From a virus, in the IMG/VR virus record IMGVR_UViG_3300003937_000145, positions 1 through 44,441 of that record: 44,441 nucleotides of DNA. One strand, given 5' to 3'. Shown one piece after another: positions 32,344 through 40,416 of this stretch. The notes below the pieces were generated by a model. The model was not told where the DNA came from, ran no database searches, and saw nothing but the letters and a program-made list of their open reading frames with translations. Numbering within the stretch: position 1 is the first letter of the stretch; each line of letters begins with the position of its first letter. A program made the translations under genes and the position numbers.

Positions 32344-33971
32344 TATCCCCAACCATCACTTGTTACTTTTTTAATTAACATCCAATCTCCAATGACTAAT
32401 ATATCTATAGCTGTCTCACGAAAGGTACGTATCGCATGCCACGGTTCTTCTACGATAGGCTCTTGAGAATTAAAACTAGTATTGAGTAACATAGGTATAC
32501 CGGTTATTTTATAAAACTCATTAATGATATCGTAGTACTTCTCATTTTGTTCTCTATTCACTGTCTGTATTCTTGCTGTTCCATCAACGTGTGTTACACC
32601 TGGAATTTTATCAGATATTACTGGCATAATTCTTGACATATATGGTGATGGCTGATTCGTAGCAAAGTATTCTTTATAATGTTCTTCCATTACAGCAGGA
32701 GCAAATGGTCTAAAGTCTTCTCGCATTTTAATTGAACTATTAATAATTTCTTTTATATCGGGATTACGTGGATCTGCTAAGATACTTCTATTACCTAATG
32801 CTCTATTGCCACTCTCAGATTTGCCTTGAAACCAACCTACTGTTTTACCATCAGCAATTTGTTGAGCAACTTCAGTCATATTAAGAGGTTCCCAAAATAA
32901 TGCTTCATATCCCCATTGAAACCCTTTGCCTGATGACCATCTTTCATACATATTCTGATCATTTATTCTTTCATCTTCAGTGGGTTCCCAATCATAGGCT
33001 TTACCAGAATAAGTATCTACTACATGTTTGTTACCATTTAAAACATAGTCAGCATGTTGATATGCACCAAGAGCTTGACCCTCATCACCAACTGCTGGAG
33101 GTACATGTACATTTTTCCATCTTTTAGTAAATGCCTCATTCATATATCCATTATAAGATACACCACCAGCAACACATAGATTATGAGAAGATTGAAGCGG
33201 ATGAACAAATTCTCTTATTTTGTCCATTGTAAATTTCTGAAGAGTAAATGCTAGATCTTCTTTTCTATATCTATTTAAATCAATATATTCTTCGAATTTC
33301 TCCTGTTTCTTTTCTGTTATAGGACCAGCAAGTATTGTTTCAAATATTTCATAGAAGTAATCATTGTTTCTGCCATAAGCAGATAGTCCCATAAGCTTAC
33401 CTGCACCTAACGTACCAAACCCTGTTAAATTTGACATGTGATTCCATAACCAACCAATAGGCAATATATTTGACAGATCAGTCATTGTTCCATGTTTATC
33501 AAAGAAACAACAACGATAACGATTGCCAATACCATCGATGGCTAAACAATCAGCCTCTTCAAAACCTGAATTAATAAAGGCATATGCAGCATGCGATTGA
33601 TGATGGTCTATAAAGTATATGTCATCTTTATAATAATGATCCCACAATTTCTTAGGTTGCCAATCAAATATCTCATCATGTCCTTTTAATACCGTTTCAA
33701 GTAATTCATCTTTTGACATTCTTACACCACCGTAAGTATATGTGAATGCTAGAACACCATCATCAGGTTTCTTAAAATACTCTTTAGTGAAGTCATCATT
33801 TAATCTATAATCACCAGGATTTAATATATCTGATTGATGAGCATAAGCTTCTGCACGATAAGGTAGGTTATGCTTAAATCGTGTTTGCCTTTCTCTTTGA
33901 TTATGCCATACTCCATCATATGTGTTGTGATCGTGTAGGTTTAATGCTACTGCCATTATTTTTTTATTCAT
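32343..33971 (-). CDS. Carbamoyltransferase, NodU/TobZ/CmcH family
   Basis: 542 residues. The N-terminal ASKHA (Kae1-like) half has the metal-binding FIDHHQSHAAYAF (His pair), CLAIDGIGNRYRCCFFD and NLCVAGGVSYNGYMNEAF. The C-terminal half has the family block GWFQGKSESGNRALGNRSIL, then ADPRNPDIKEIINSSIKMRE and DFRPFAPAVM, ending in LLNTSFNSQEPIVEEP. Enzymes of this family transfer carbamoyl from carbamoyl phosphate via carbamoyl-AMP to a hydroxyl of a sugar or antibiotic. In this operon a sugar acceptor is likely. The start ATG 33971 overlaps the radical SAM stop by 8 nt. Confidence 0.92.
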   Translation of the reverse strand: MNKKIMAVALNLHDHNTYDGVWHNQRERQTRFKHNLPYRAEAYAHQSDILNPGDYRLNDDFTKEYFKKPDDGVLAFTYTYGGVRMSKDELLETVLKGHDEIFDWQPKKLWDHYYKDDIYFIDHHQSHAAYAFINSGFEEADCLAIDGIGNRYRCCFFDKHGTMTDLSNILPIGWLWNHMSNLTGFGTLGAGKLMGLSAYGRNNDYFYEIFETILAGPITEKKQEKFEEYIDLNRYRKEDLAFTLQKFTMDKIREFVHPLQSSHNLCVAGGVSYNGYMNEAFTKRWKNVHVPPAVGDEGQALGAYQHADYVLNGNKHVVDTYSGKAYDWEPTEDERINDQNMYERWSSGKGFQWGYEALFWEPLNMTEVAQQIADGKTVGWFQGKSESGNRALGNRSILADPRNPDIKEIINSSIKMREDFRPFAPAVMEEHYKEYFATNQPSPYMSRIMPVISDKIPGVTHVDGTARIQTVNREQNEKYYDIINEFYKITGIPMLLNTSFNSQEPIVEEPWHAIRTFRETAIDILVIGDWMLIKKVTSDGWG

Positions 33972-34800
33972 TTAGTATACTCGCATATTTTTTAATATTA
34001 AAATGTCCCTTTGGTTGGACATATTCTGTACAGGTCTTACAATAATTTTCATATTTAAATAATCTGAAGTTCATCATCTTATCTATATTCTCTTGAGTTA
34101 TCTCAAATTCTTTAGAGGTGATAGCATTGTTTGCAAACTTCTTACTACAATGCACTAAGTTTTGATTCTCAAAGTTAATAACAGGTACCATAGGAAATGC
34201 TGCACACATCTTCCTATCTATCTCAGCTGCTTGGGCGTTTAATTGTATATTAGCAAAATCAGGTGATCTGCCATTAAACTCTTTCCATAAGGTATTTTTA
34301 TGATCTAATTTTTTCATTGCCTCAGGATATAGATGTTTATACTTCTCAAAGTTAGGTGTCTTAATAACTAGATTATAATTATGAAAATCATTTTCATCAT
34401 GGAACTCATATGACTTAGGTCCTAATAAAGATATCTCATGCTCATAAAAATCTAATATGAAATGCTCAACATATATTATAGTAGGATCTGTCAATACTTG
34501 TGGGTATCTTCTCCTTACGGTGGAGTTAGATAGTACTTCGCATACATGATTAGGATTACTTTGAATTGCTTTGATTACATCAGGTAAATTCTTAATTAAA
34601 CCAGGTTCACCACCAAGTATGTTACATCTAGTCTTGTAGTTTCTTAAATAATATAATGTTCTCTCTAAGAACTCCATATCAACGGTTAGATTCCTTTGTT
34701 CTAAAGTATAGCTCGTACAATAATGACAATCCTTATTGCATGACATCGATAAAAAGAAATCTATTGCTAGATAATTATTTTGTACATCAGTTAATTTCAT
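33964..34800 (-). CDS. Radical SAM enzyme
   Basis: 278 residues. FLSMSCNKDCHYCTSYTLEQ gives C21-x3-C25-x2-C28, the 4Fe-4S/SAM motif. CNILGGEPGLIKNL gives the GGEP SAM-binding motif. A C-terminal Cys group (MCAAFP, VHCSKKFA, ENYCKTCTEY) suggests an auxiliary cluster or zinc site. Substrate unknown; its neighbours (DegT aminotransferase, carbamoyltransferase) suggest a sugar or amino-acid-derived intermediate. ATGA coupling at both ends. Confidence 0.88.
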   Translation of the reverse strand: MKLTDVQNNYLAIDFFLSMSCNKDCHYCTSYTLEQRNLTVDMEFLERTLYYLRNYKTRCNILGGEPGLIKNLPDVIKAIQSNPNHVCEVLSNSTVRRRYPQVLTDPTIIYVEHFILDFYEHEISLLGPKSYEFHDENDFHNYNLVIKTPNFEKYKHLYPEAMKKLDHKNTLWKEFNGRSPDFANIQLNAQAAEIDRKMCAAFPMVPVINFENQNLVHCSKKFANNAITSKEFEITQENIDKMMNFRLFKYENYCKTCTEYVQPKGHFNIKKYASILNE

Positions 34801-35132
34801 TTCGAAAATCCACCATCTTTAGCATCTTTTAATATCCATTCCATATATGCAATCTCATGAAAAAATTTATTAAAAGCTATTAACAATTTTCTTTTTGGCT
34901 CTTCCTTAAATGGAGTATCTGACCATTTAGAATATTCTGGCATGAGATATATTTTTTCTACTATGTAGGAATATATAGCTTCGACATCTTCAACTAAACT
35001 TTCATCAATGACTACACTACCTAATAGTTTTTCCATACTATGATATAAAGGCATTAAGCCACCATCCTTTATTTCATGGAGATTAGCTTTGTCATCGATT
35101 AAAAAAATTCGATTGTTGATTATTTCTATCAT
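34797..35132 (-). CDS. Small protein of unknown function between radical SAM and aminotransferase genes
   Basis: 111 residues. The N-terminal strands (MIEIINNRIFLIDDKANLHE) contain a short hydrophobic beta hairpin. The rest is helical (VEDVEAIYSYIVEKIYLMPE; KLLIAFNKFFHEIAYMEWIL). Size and position allow a carrier, a recognition or partner protein, or a modified precursor peptide for the radical SAM enzyme immediately downstream, but no leader/core layout is evident. ATGA overlaps on both sides indicate coupled translation. Confidence 0.65.
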   Translation of the reverse strand: MIEIINNRIFLIDDKANLHEIKDGGLMPLYHSMEKLLGSVVIDESLVEDVEAIYSYIVEKIYLMPEYSKWSDTPFKEEPKRKLLIAFNKFFHEIAYMEWILKDAKDGGFSK

Positions 35133-36199
35133 GCCATAAATAAAACTTTTTGAATTTTTTCTACAACATTATTTATTTCTTCATCCGTTATCCATGGATT
35201 TATAGGTAATGTTAGTATTGTATCACATATTTGTTTCGCATTTGAATAATCACCTACTACATGATTAATGTTTTTATACATTGGATGTTCACATATAGGT
35301 GTAGGATAATGTACTCCTGATCCTTGTATCATATTTTTTGCAGCATCTCTTAATTCTTTATTCTCAAATCTAATAACATATTTGTGGTAACTATGGTATT
35401 CTGCAGAATTTTGTACTTGTATAATAACAAATGGTAATGGTGCAAGTGCTACATCATATTTCTCAGCAATAATACGTCTTCTCCAATTCCAATCATCCAT
35501 CTTCCCTAATCTAAAATTAATAAACTCAGCATTCATACCAAGCATTTTAGAATTATAACCTAATACTTCATGCTCACCATGCTTTCTTAATTTTCTAAAT
35601 AACACCGCTTGTTCTTTATCGTCTGTGAGTACTGCACCACCTCCAGCAATACCAGCAACTTGTTTGTTTGCATTAAAACTTAATGTGCTAATATCTCCTA
35701 TTGATCCGCCTGGATGACCATTAAATTTAGAACCTAAAGCTTGACATGCATCTTCAATGAATACAATACCGTGATCTCTACAAAAATCTTTTAGATCATC
35801 TGTTGGAGACATACTTCCAAATAAATGTGGATAAACAATTGCTTTAGTTTTATCACTCACCATATCAAGAACACTATCAAGTGATATATGATATGTCTCT
35901 AAATCTACATCACAAAATACTGGTGTGGCACCAGCTAATGATACACACGATGCTGATGATATCCAAGAGAAGCTAGTCACTAACACTTCATCATCAGGTT
36001 TAAGATTTAAACTTAATAAGGCAAAAGTTAAAGCATCTGTGCCACTACTACAAGCAACTGCAAACTTTCTACCTGTTATTTTCTTTAAGCTCTTCTCAAG
36101 AAATTCTATATTTCTCTCTTGTTCTTTTTGCATTGCGCTATCGAAGAGTTCTAAATACTCCTCTTTATTTTCTAAATAATCTCTATCCCAGCCTGTCAT
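35129..36199 (-). CDS. DegT/DnrJ/EryC1/StrS-family PLP aminotransferase
   Basis: 356 residues, slightly short for the family (about 370-400). ACSSGTDALTFALLSLNLKP is the cofactor phosphate-binding region, VYPHLFGSMSPTDDLKDFCR and IVFIEDACQALGSKFNGHPG hold the PLP-ring Asp and the D-A-C-Q motif, and STLSFNANKQVAGIAGGGAV has the Schiff-base Lys (K179). Family enzymes aminate nucleotide-linked keto sugars. This is the clearest evidence that an amino sugar is made here. GGAG precedes ATG 36199, which lies inside the end of the upstream gene. Confidence 0.92.
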   Translation of the reverse strand: MTGWDRDYLENKEEYLELFDSAMQKEQERNIEFLEKSLKKITGRKFAVACSSGTDALTFALLSLNLKPDDEVLVTSFSWISSASCVSLAGATPVFCDVDLETYHISLDSVLDMVSDKTKAIVYPHLFGSMSPTDDLKDFCRDHGIVFIEDACQALGSKFNGHPGGSIGDISTLSFNANKQVAGIAGGGAVLTDDKEQAVLFRKLRKHGEHEVLGYNSKMLGMNAEFINFRLGKMDDWNWRRRIIAEKYDVALAPLPFVIIQVQNSAEYHSYHKYVIRFENKELRDAAKNMIQGSGVHYPTPICEHPMYKNINHVVGDYSNAKQICDTILTLPINPWITDEEINNVVEKIQKVLFMA

Positions 36200-36803
36200 G
36201 TATTTCTCCCATTTCTTGTGGACTATAACAAATATTTACCTTATGTATCATATCATTATCTTTAAGATATTGATATAAAATTGCGGTAGCTTTTTGATTC
36301 TTATCTGTTGGATTAAGACCATCTAATTGATAATCAGCACACATTGATAAACAAAGTGTTATTGTAAATCCTCTATCGAACCATTCTTTTATTGAAACAT
36401 TTGCGTTTCTTAATAAACATCCTGCAGTATTTGTTCCAGTTATTATAATATGTGAATTGTGTGGCGTAATATTAAATCCTATATGTGGATTACCAGCTAC
36501 ATCTTCTTCCTCGCCTTGTGCAACTTTCAATAAGATTGCATCTAGATTGTGGCTATCAAAGAAGCTGACCCATCTATGACTAAAGTTTGTTTGAGAAATA
36601 TCCTTAATAGCCATCATTTTTTTATCTTCTTTTGGTGTGTCTATATTTATTGAATCATTCCATAAGAACACCACGTCAGAAGCTTTGCCATAAACATGAT
36701 CTATTAAGAATTGTAATTGTGCGTAACGATTGTTATTTGAACATTCGTCCATTAGTTCAGGATAACCACGAAAGTGGTTTAGTACGATCACTTTTTTCAT
36801 CAT
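36183..36803 (-). CDS. Isochorismatase-like cysteine hydrolase family protein, diverged
   Basis: 206 residues. HIIITGTNTAGCLLRNANVS followed by FDRGFTITLCLSMCAD is the isochorismatase-family strand, with catalytic Cys at 129. ILLKVAQGEEE supplies the expected Lys (93). The N-terminal Asp of the usual triad (VxDxQ) is replaced in VIVLNHFRGY, so activity may be changed or lost. The end contains CYSPQEMGEIHDRLG. It might hydrolyse an amide, or be a non-enzymatic relative. ATG 36803 (ATGATG) follows a 13-nt gap, one of the few breaks in the operon, with an AATAAATA-like box just upstream. Confidence 0.6.
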   Translation of the reverse strand: MMKKVIVLNHFRGYPELMDECSNNNRYAQLQFLIDHVYGKASDVVFLWNDSINIDTPKEDKKMMAIKDISQTNFSHRWVSFFDSHNLDAILLKVAQGEEEDVAGNPHIGFNITPHNSHIIITGTNTAGCLLRNANVSIKEWFDRGFTITLCLSMCADYQLDGLNPTDKNQKATAILYQYLKDNDMIHKVNICYSPQEMGEIHDRLG

Positions 36804-36816
36804 ATAATTCTATTTA

Positions 36817-37494
36817 TTAGTCTATAAAAGCAAAGATATCATCAAATGGAGGGCACGTATCTTTAGCAAGACTTTCTGGTTTCATATTTTGCCATTTATA
36901 TAATTCTGCCTTTCCTATAGTTTGTATTAGATATGGTGTATATTTAATAAATGGATAATGCTTTGAATGCCACTTTTCTACTTGTTTAGGAAAACAAATA
37001 GCATATGAAGTATCCCACCCTGCATCGCACACTGCTCCTGTAATTGTTTTAGCAATCATTCCTACTTCTATACCCCAACTTTCTCTACCATCTGGGATAA
37101 AATCTTCTCTACCCATTTCCCACTGAGTTCCTGTTGCTTCACATTGTTCTGCTGCAAAGGCATTAGGTGGAGCGACTCGTGGTGTAAATATCAATGTCCA
37201 CGGTGCTGTTGCAATATGATATAGATTAGGATTTGCATGGTATTTGTCACCAACATCTCCATCAAAATCTACTTTATTTTGCTCACACATCTGATATAGA
37301 TGATTGCTTCTTTCTACATTTGGTCCTAACACATAACATTTATATGGAAAGGCATTTTGTTTTGATGTCGCAAGCGGATAACCTATTTTTAGTATGTCAT
37401 CTATAGCCGCTCTAGTAGGAACTAATTCTCCATGACCAGTGTGGTAATGTACGACATGAGCTCTTTTATTTAGAGACTCTGTTATATTACTCAT
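36817..37494 (-). CDS. Nitroreductase-like flavoprotein, diverged
   Basis: 225 residues. PTRAAIDDILKIGYPLATSK, then NAFPYKCYVLG, fits the nitroreductase N-terminal FMN-binding helix and strand. SWGIEVGMIAKTITGAVCDA fits the central helix, and PFIKYTPYLIQTIGKAELY fits the closing strand (usually P-x-x-x-I-x-x-G). The typical first R-R-S-x-R motif is not clear. It could be a dehydrogenase or cofactor-independent relative. A second, clearer family member lies at 42308-43084. ATGA-coupled to the upstream SGNH gene. Confidence 0.6.
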   Translation of the reverse strand: MSNITESLNKRAHVVHYHTGHGELVPTRAAIDDILKIGYPLATSKQNAFPYKCYVLGPNVERSNHLYQMCEQNKVDFDGDVGDKYHANPNLYHIATAPWTLIFTPRVAPPNAFAAEQCEATGTQWEMGREDFIPDGRESWGIEVGMIAKTITGAVCDAGWDTSYAICFPKQVEKWHSKHYPFIKYTPYLIQTIGKAELYKWQNMKPESLAKDTCPPFDDIFAFID

Positions 37495-38312
37495 TTAATT
37501 TCTCCTTGTTTTATATGTTCATAAAATAAAGTTGCTAACACTTCATTGCCAACTTTAGTGGGGTGTCCATCGTCTAATGATATAATGTTTGGATTATCTG
37601 GATCTAGATCAAAATATTTCCTATCCATAGAATATCCACCAAGTTGTTTTATAGTTGGCCAACCTATATAGTATTTATGATTAATTAACGGATCATAGTA
37701 CATTATTATCTTTAATAATGTTTCTATATTATTATCTTTCTCTTGGTTGGAATAACTACCAGCAGGAAGAATAGCCATAACATCTTTATAATTTTCAATA
37801 TCATGATAGGTTTTAATTATACCATTTGATGCTTTTATATAATCTCCATATAAATTTACCATTTGTGTTTGTAGATATGGCAAATTATGGTATTCACACA
37901 TATATTGAAAACTTAAATAGGTTCTTAAACTTCTTCGTACCCAACTAAATACATCACCGAGAGCTTTACGTTCTAATAGCCATCCTCTTCTTGAAGCAGC
38001 TCTATTTCCCCGTGATACATCAGTATGTTGCCATACATCTTTTTCTTGAAAATCTTTTCTAAATCCCTGAGACCATGCAGCAATAACTAAACCTATTTGA
38101 CTTTTATCTTTTATATTTTCAATTGTATCTTGTAGCGATGAGTAAATATATTCATTACCTTGACCAGATGACCCTAAACAAATAAGTTTCATATCTAATT
38201 TCTTAGCTAATATCTCAGGCCATTTTGGCCAAGACGTATCCATATCAGGGTGATTTGTAGATCTAAATTTTAAATTAGTAAAACTATCGCCACTAACTAT
38301 TAAATATTTCAT
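37491..38312 (-). CDS. SGNH/GDSL-type hydrolase (copy 2)
   Basis: 273 residues. LIVSGDSFTNLKFRSTNHPD holds block I (GDSF, nucleophile Ser). KLICLGSSGQGNEYIYSSLQ is block II, and ISLDDGHPTKVGNEVLATLF is block V (D-x-x-H). Block III (usually G-x-N-D) is replaced by VIAAWSQGFRKDF. It is clearly paralogous to the next gene (38309), sharing all these motifs plus FSWVRRSLRTYLS. Likely esterase or O-acyl transferase on the operon's glycan. ATGA coupling at both ends. Confidence 0.8.
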   Translation of the reverse strand: MKYLIVSGDSFTNLKFRSTNHPDMDTSWPKWPEILAKKLDMKLICLGSSGQGNEYIYSSLQDTIENIKDKSQIGLVIAAWSQGFRKDFQEKDVWQHTDVSRGNRAASRRGWLLERKALGDVFSWVRRSLRTYLSFQYMCEYHNLPYLQTQMVNLYGDYIKASNGIIKTYHDIENYKDVMAILPAGSYSNQEKDNNIETLLKIIMYYDPLINHKYYIGWPTIKQLGGYSMDRKYFDLDPDNPNIISLDDGHPTKVGNEVLATLFYEHIKQGEIK

Positions 38313-39118
38313 TTATTTTTTATAAATTCATGAATAGCTTCTGCTAATCTTATATGACCAGCAGCATTCGGATGACCATCATATTGTGATATAACATAAG
38401 GACTTCCTACTACACCACACACCTCAATACTAAGAGGAAATCCTCCAATATTTCTTGAAATTGGCCAACCTAAAAAGTTACGTGCATCTATAATTCCATC
38501 ATATTCAATTATAATATCAAGTATTTTTTTCAGATCTTCTTTAGGATCACCTGGATATGCTAGTGTATCATCTTCAAATGTTTTGCCGCCAAACATTATT
38601 TCTTGATCAGTGGGAGGCAATCCTCTTAACCAATCTACATATAACGGTATCATTTGTGTTTGTACATATGGGATATTATATCTTCCACAAAGATAATCTA
38701 AACTTCTATAAATCCTTAGACTTCTTCTTACCCAGCTAAATACATCACCATGCGGATCTACTCGCTCAGCTAGCCAACCTTTTGGAATTGCTTCTGGTGT
38801 TTGTTGATTGCGGCCGCCTATTACATTCCATTTTCCTTTTATACCTTCTTGAAAATCTTTTCTAAAACATTGTGACCAACCAGCAACTACCATACCTATT
38901 TGACTTTTATCTTCTAGAGTTTCAATATAATCTAATAATACCGAGTATATGTATTCGTTGCCTTGTCCAGATCTTCCTAAGTTAATAAGTCGCATATCTA
39001 ATTTTTCTGCTAATAATTCTGGCCACATCGGAAAAGACACATCCATATCAGGATGAGCAGCTGATCTAAATCTTCTATCGGTGAAACTATCACCACTAAC
39101 TATTAATAATTTTTTCAT
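38309..39118 (-). CDS. SGNH/GDSL-type hydrolase (copy 1)
   Basis: 269 residues, with the same block order as the 37491 gene: SGDSFTDRRFRSAAHPDMDV, MRLINLGRSGQGNEYIYSVL, a Trp block VVAGWSQCFRKDF in place of G-x-N-D, and ISQYDGHPNAAGHIRLAEAI with D-x-x-H. The two copies differ mainly in a loop around residues 90-115. No signal peptide, so a cytoplasmic esterase/acyltransferase acting on an activated intermediate is more likely than a secreted hydrolase. ATGA-coupled to both neighbours. Confidence 0.8.
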   Translation of the reverse strand: MKKLLIVSGDSFTDRRFRSAAHPDMDVSFPMWPELLAEKLDMRLINLGRSGQGNEYIYSVLLDYIETLEDKSQIGMVVAGWSQCFRKDFQEGIKGKWNVIGGRNQQTPEAIPKGWLAERVDPHGDVFSWVRRSLRIYRSLDYLCGRYNIPYVQTQMIPLYVDWLRGLPPTDQEIMFGGKTFEDDTLAYPGDPKEDLKKILDIIIEYDGIIDARNFLGWPISRNIGGFPLSIEVCGVVGSPYVISQYDGHPNAAGHIRLAEAIHEFIKNK

Positions 39119-40416
39119 ACGAATCCTTTAGGGTCTTTACCACTCCCGCCTTCATGAGTATTTGGATTTTTTCTACAGAATGTTTGACACATTTTTACAG
39201 CTTTATCAGGATGATTCCATAATCCTGCCCAGTGATCTTGCCAAGGGTCACTCATAAAAACATTTTTAATATCTTCTACACTATGAAGATTATCAATATG
39301 AAACTCTTCTCTAAAAAATCCTCGCTCTTCTAGCTCTGGCACCCACTGATCCATTTCACAACATGGAACAAAATATCCCATACTATTAAACATAATATCT
39401 TTTGTTATATCTAAATTTAAACAATCTGGATCTATAAAATGTGCTTCTTCTTTAGGCCTTTTTCCAATAATATCTGTCTTTAATGTAGGAGGTAAAATTG
39501 ATGGACCATCATAGTTGCAGTAATTATTCCAAAAATCTTCTGCACTTTCAAATTTATATTCACTAGATAAAGGTCTAATCTCATCAATAAAAGTTTCTAC
39601 ATCTATATCCATCGCTTTCACGGCATCCATAGCATCTGTTGTTCGTCTAGATTGTATTGCATGTTTACCATCAGGTTTATATTTTATTAAGTCACCTGAC
39701 CATCGTGTAGAATGATAATAATCAAAATACATACCATATTGTGCAGCTAATAAATTGCCTTCTTTAATATCTTCTTGATTATATTTAAATACAATCCATT
39801 GCCATTCAATATTAGCTCCATATTCTCTGCCATACTTCATCATCTCCCATACTTGTTCTCCATTTTGATTGATTCTATATTTATGAGAATCTTTTGGTAA
39901 ACCATCTAATGCAAATGTCCACCACCATTCTTCTCCACGACAAAGTTGAAAAACTTCAGTCCACCATTTCTTTGATTTACCACTACCATTTGTACGAATA
40001 TTTGCTTTCATACCTTTGCCTTTCATATATCTTAATGTTTTTACAAAGTCGGGATGGTAAATAGGATCTGATAAATTTCCACAAAACTCAATAAACTTAA
40101 ATACTTCAAATATAATTTTATATTTTTCAAATGGAATATTATATCTACGATCCCAAGCTTGTGTCTTATACTTATCAGAATGTATCATTTTACGATCATG
40201 TAATCCTTGCTCTCGCATAAAACATCCACCGCATTTAAGTCTACATATAATTCCTGGTTCAAAATTAATTTTTGATGTAGGAGTATTATTATTGCTTATC
40301 CACTCCCATGTAACCTTACCATTCTCATCAAATTGTTTAGGTTGAGGTTTGTCAGGATCGATATAAAAATGCCTAGCTTTTTGAGCATGAGGATCTTCCT
40401 TATGATTGGTACTCAT
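39115..40416 (-). CDS. Radical SAM enzyme with C-terminal SPASM-like Cys domain
   Basis: 433 residues. PGIICRLKCGGCFMREQGLH gives C58-x3-C62-x2-C65. FIEFCGNLSDPIYHPDFVKT takes the place of the GGEP region (CGNxSDP). WWTFALDGLPKDSHKYRINQ and IEWQWIVFKYNQEDI are later core strands. The C-terminus (FNSMGYFVPCCEMDQW; VKMCQTFCRKNP) binds an auxiliary cluster. A close relative without the first part lies at 41252-41815. Substrate unknown. ATGA overlaps at both ends. Confidence 0.87.
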   Translation of the reverse strand: MSTNHKEDPHAQKARHFYIDPDKPQPKQFDENGKVTWEWISNNNTPTSKINFEPGIICRLKCGGCFMREQGLHDRKMIHSDKYKTQAWDRRYNIPFEKYKIIFEVFKFIEFCGNLSDPIYHPDFVKTLRYMKGKGMKANIRTNGSGKSKKWWTEVFQLCRGEEWWWTFALDGLPKDSHKYRINQNGEQVWEMMKYGREYGANIEWQWIVFKYNQEDIKEGNLLAAQYGMYFDYYHSTRWSGDLIKYKPDGKHAIQSRRTTDAMDAVKAMDIDVETFIDEIRPLSSEYKFESAEDFWNNYCNYDGPSILPPTLKTDIIGKRPKEEAHFIDPDCLNLDITKDIMFNSMGYFVPCCEMDQWVPELEERGFFREEFHIDNLHSVEDIKNVFMSDPWQDHWAGLWNHPDKAVKMCQTFCRKNPNTHEGGSGKDPKGFV

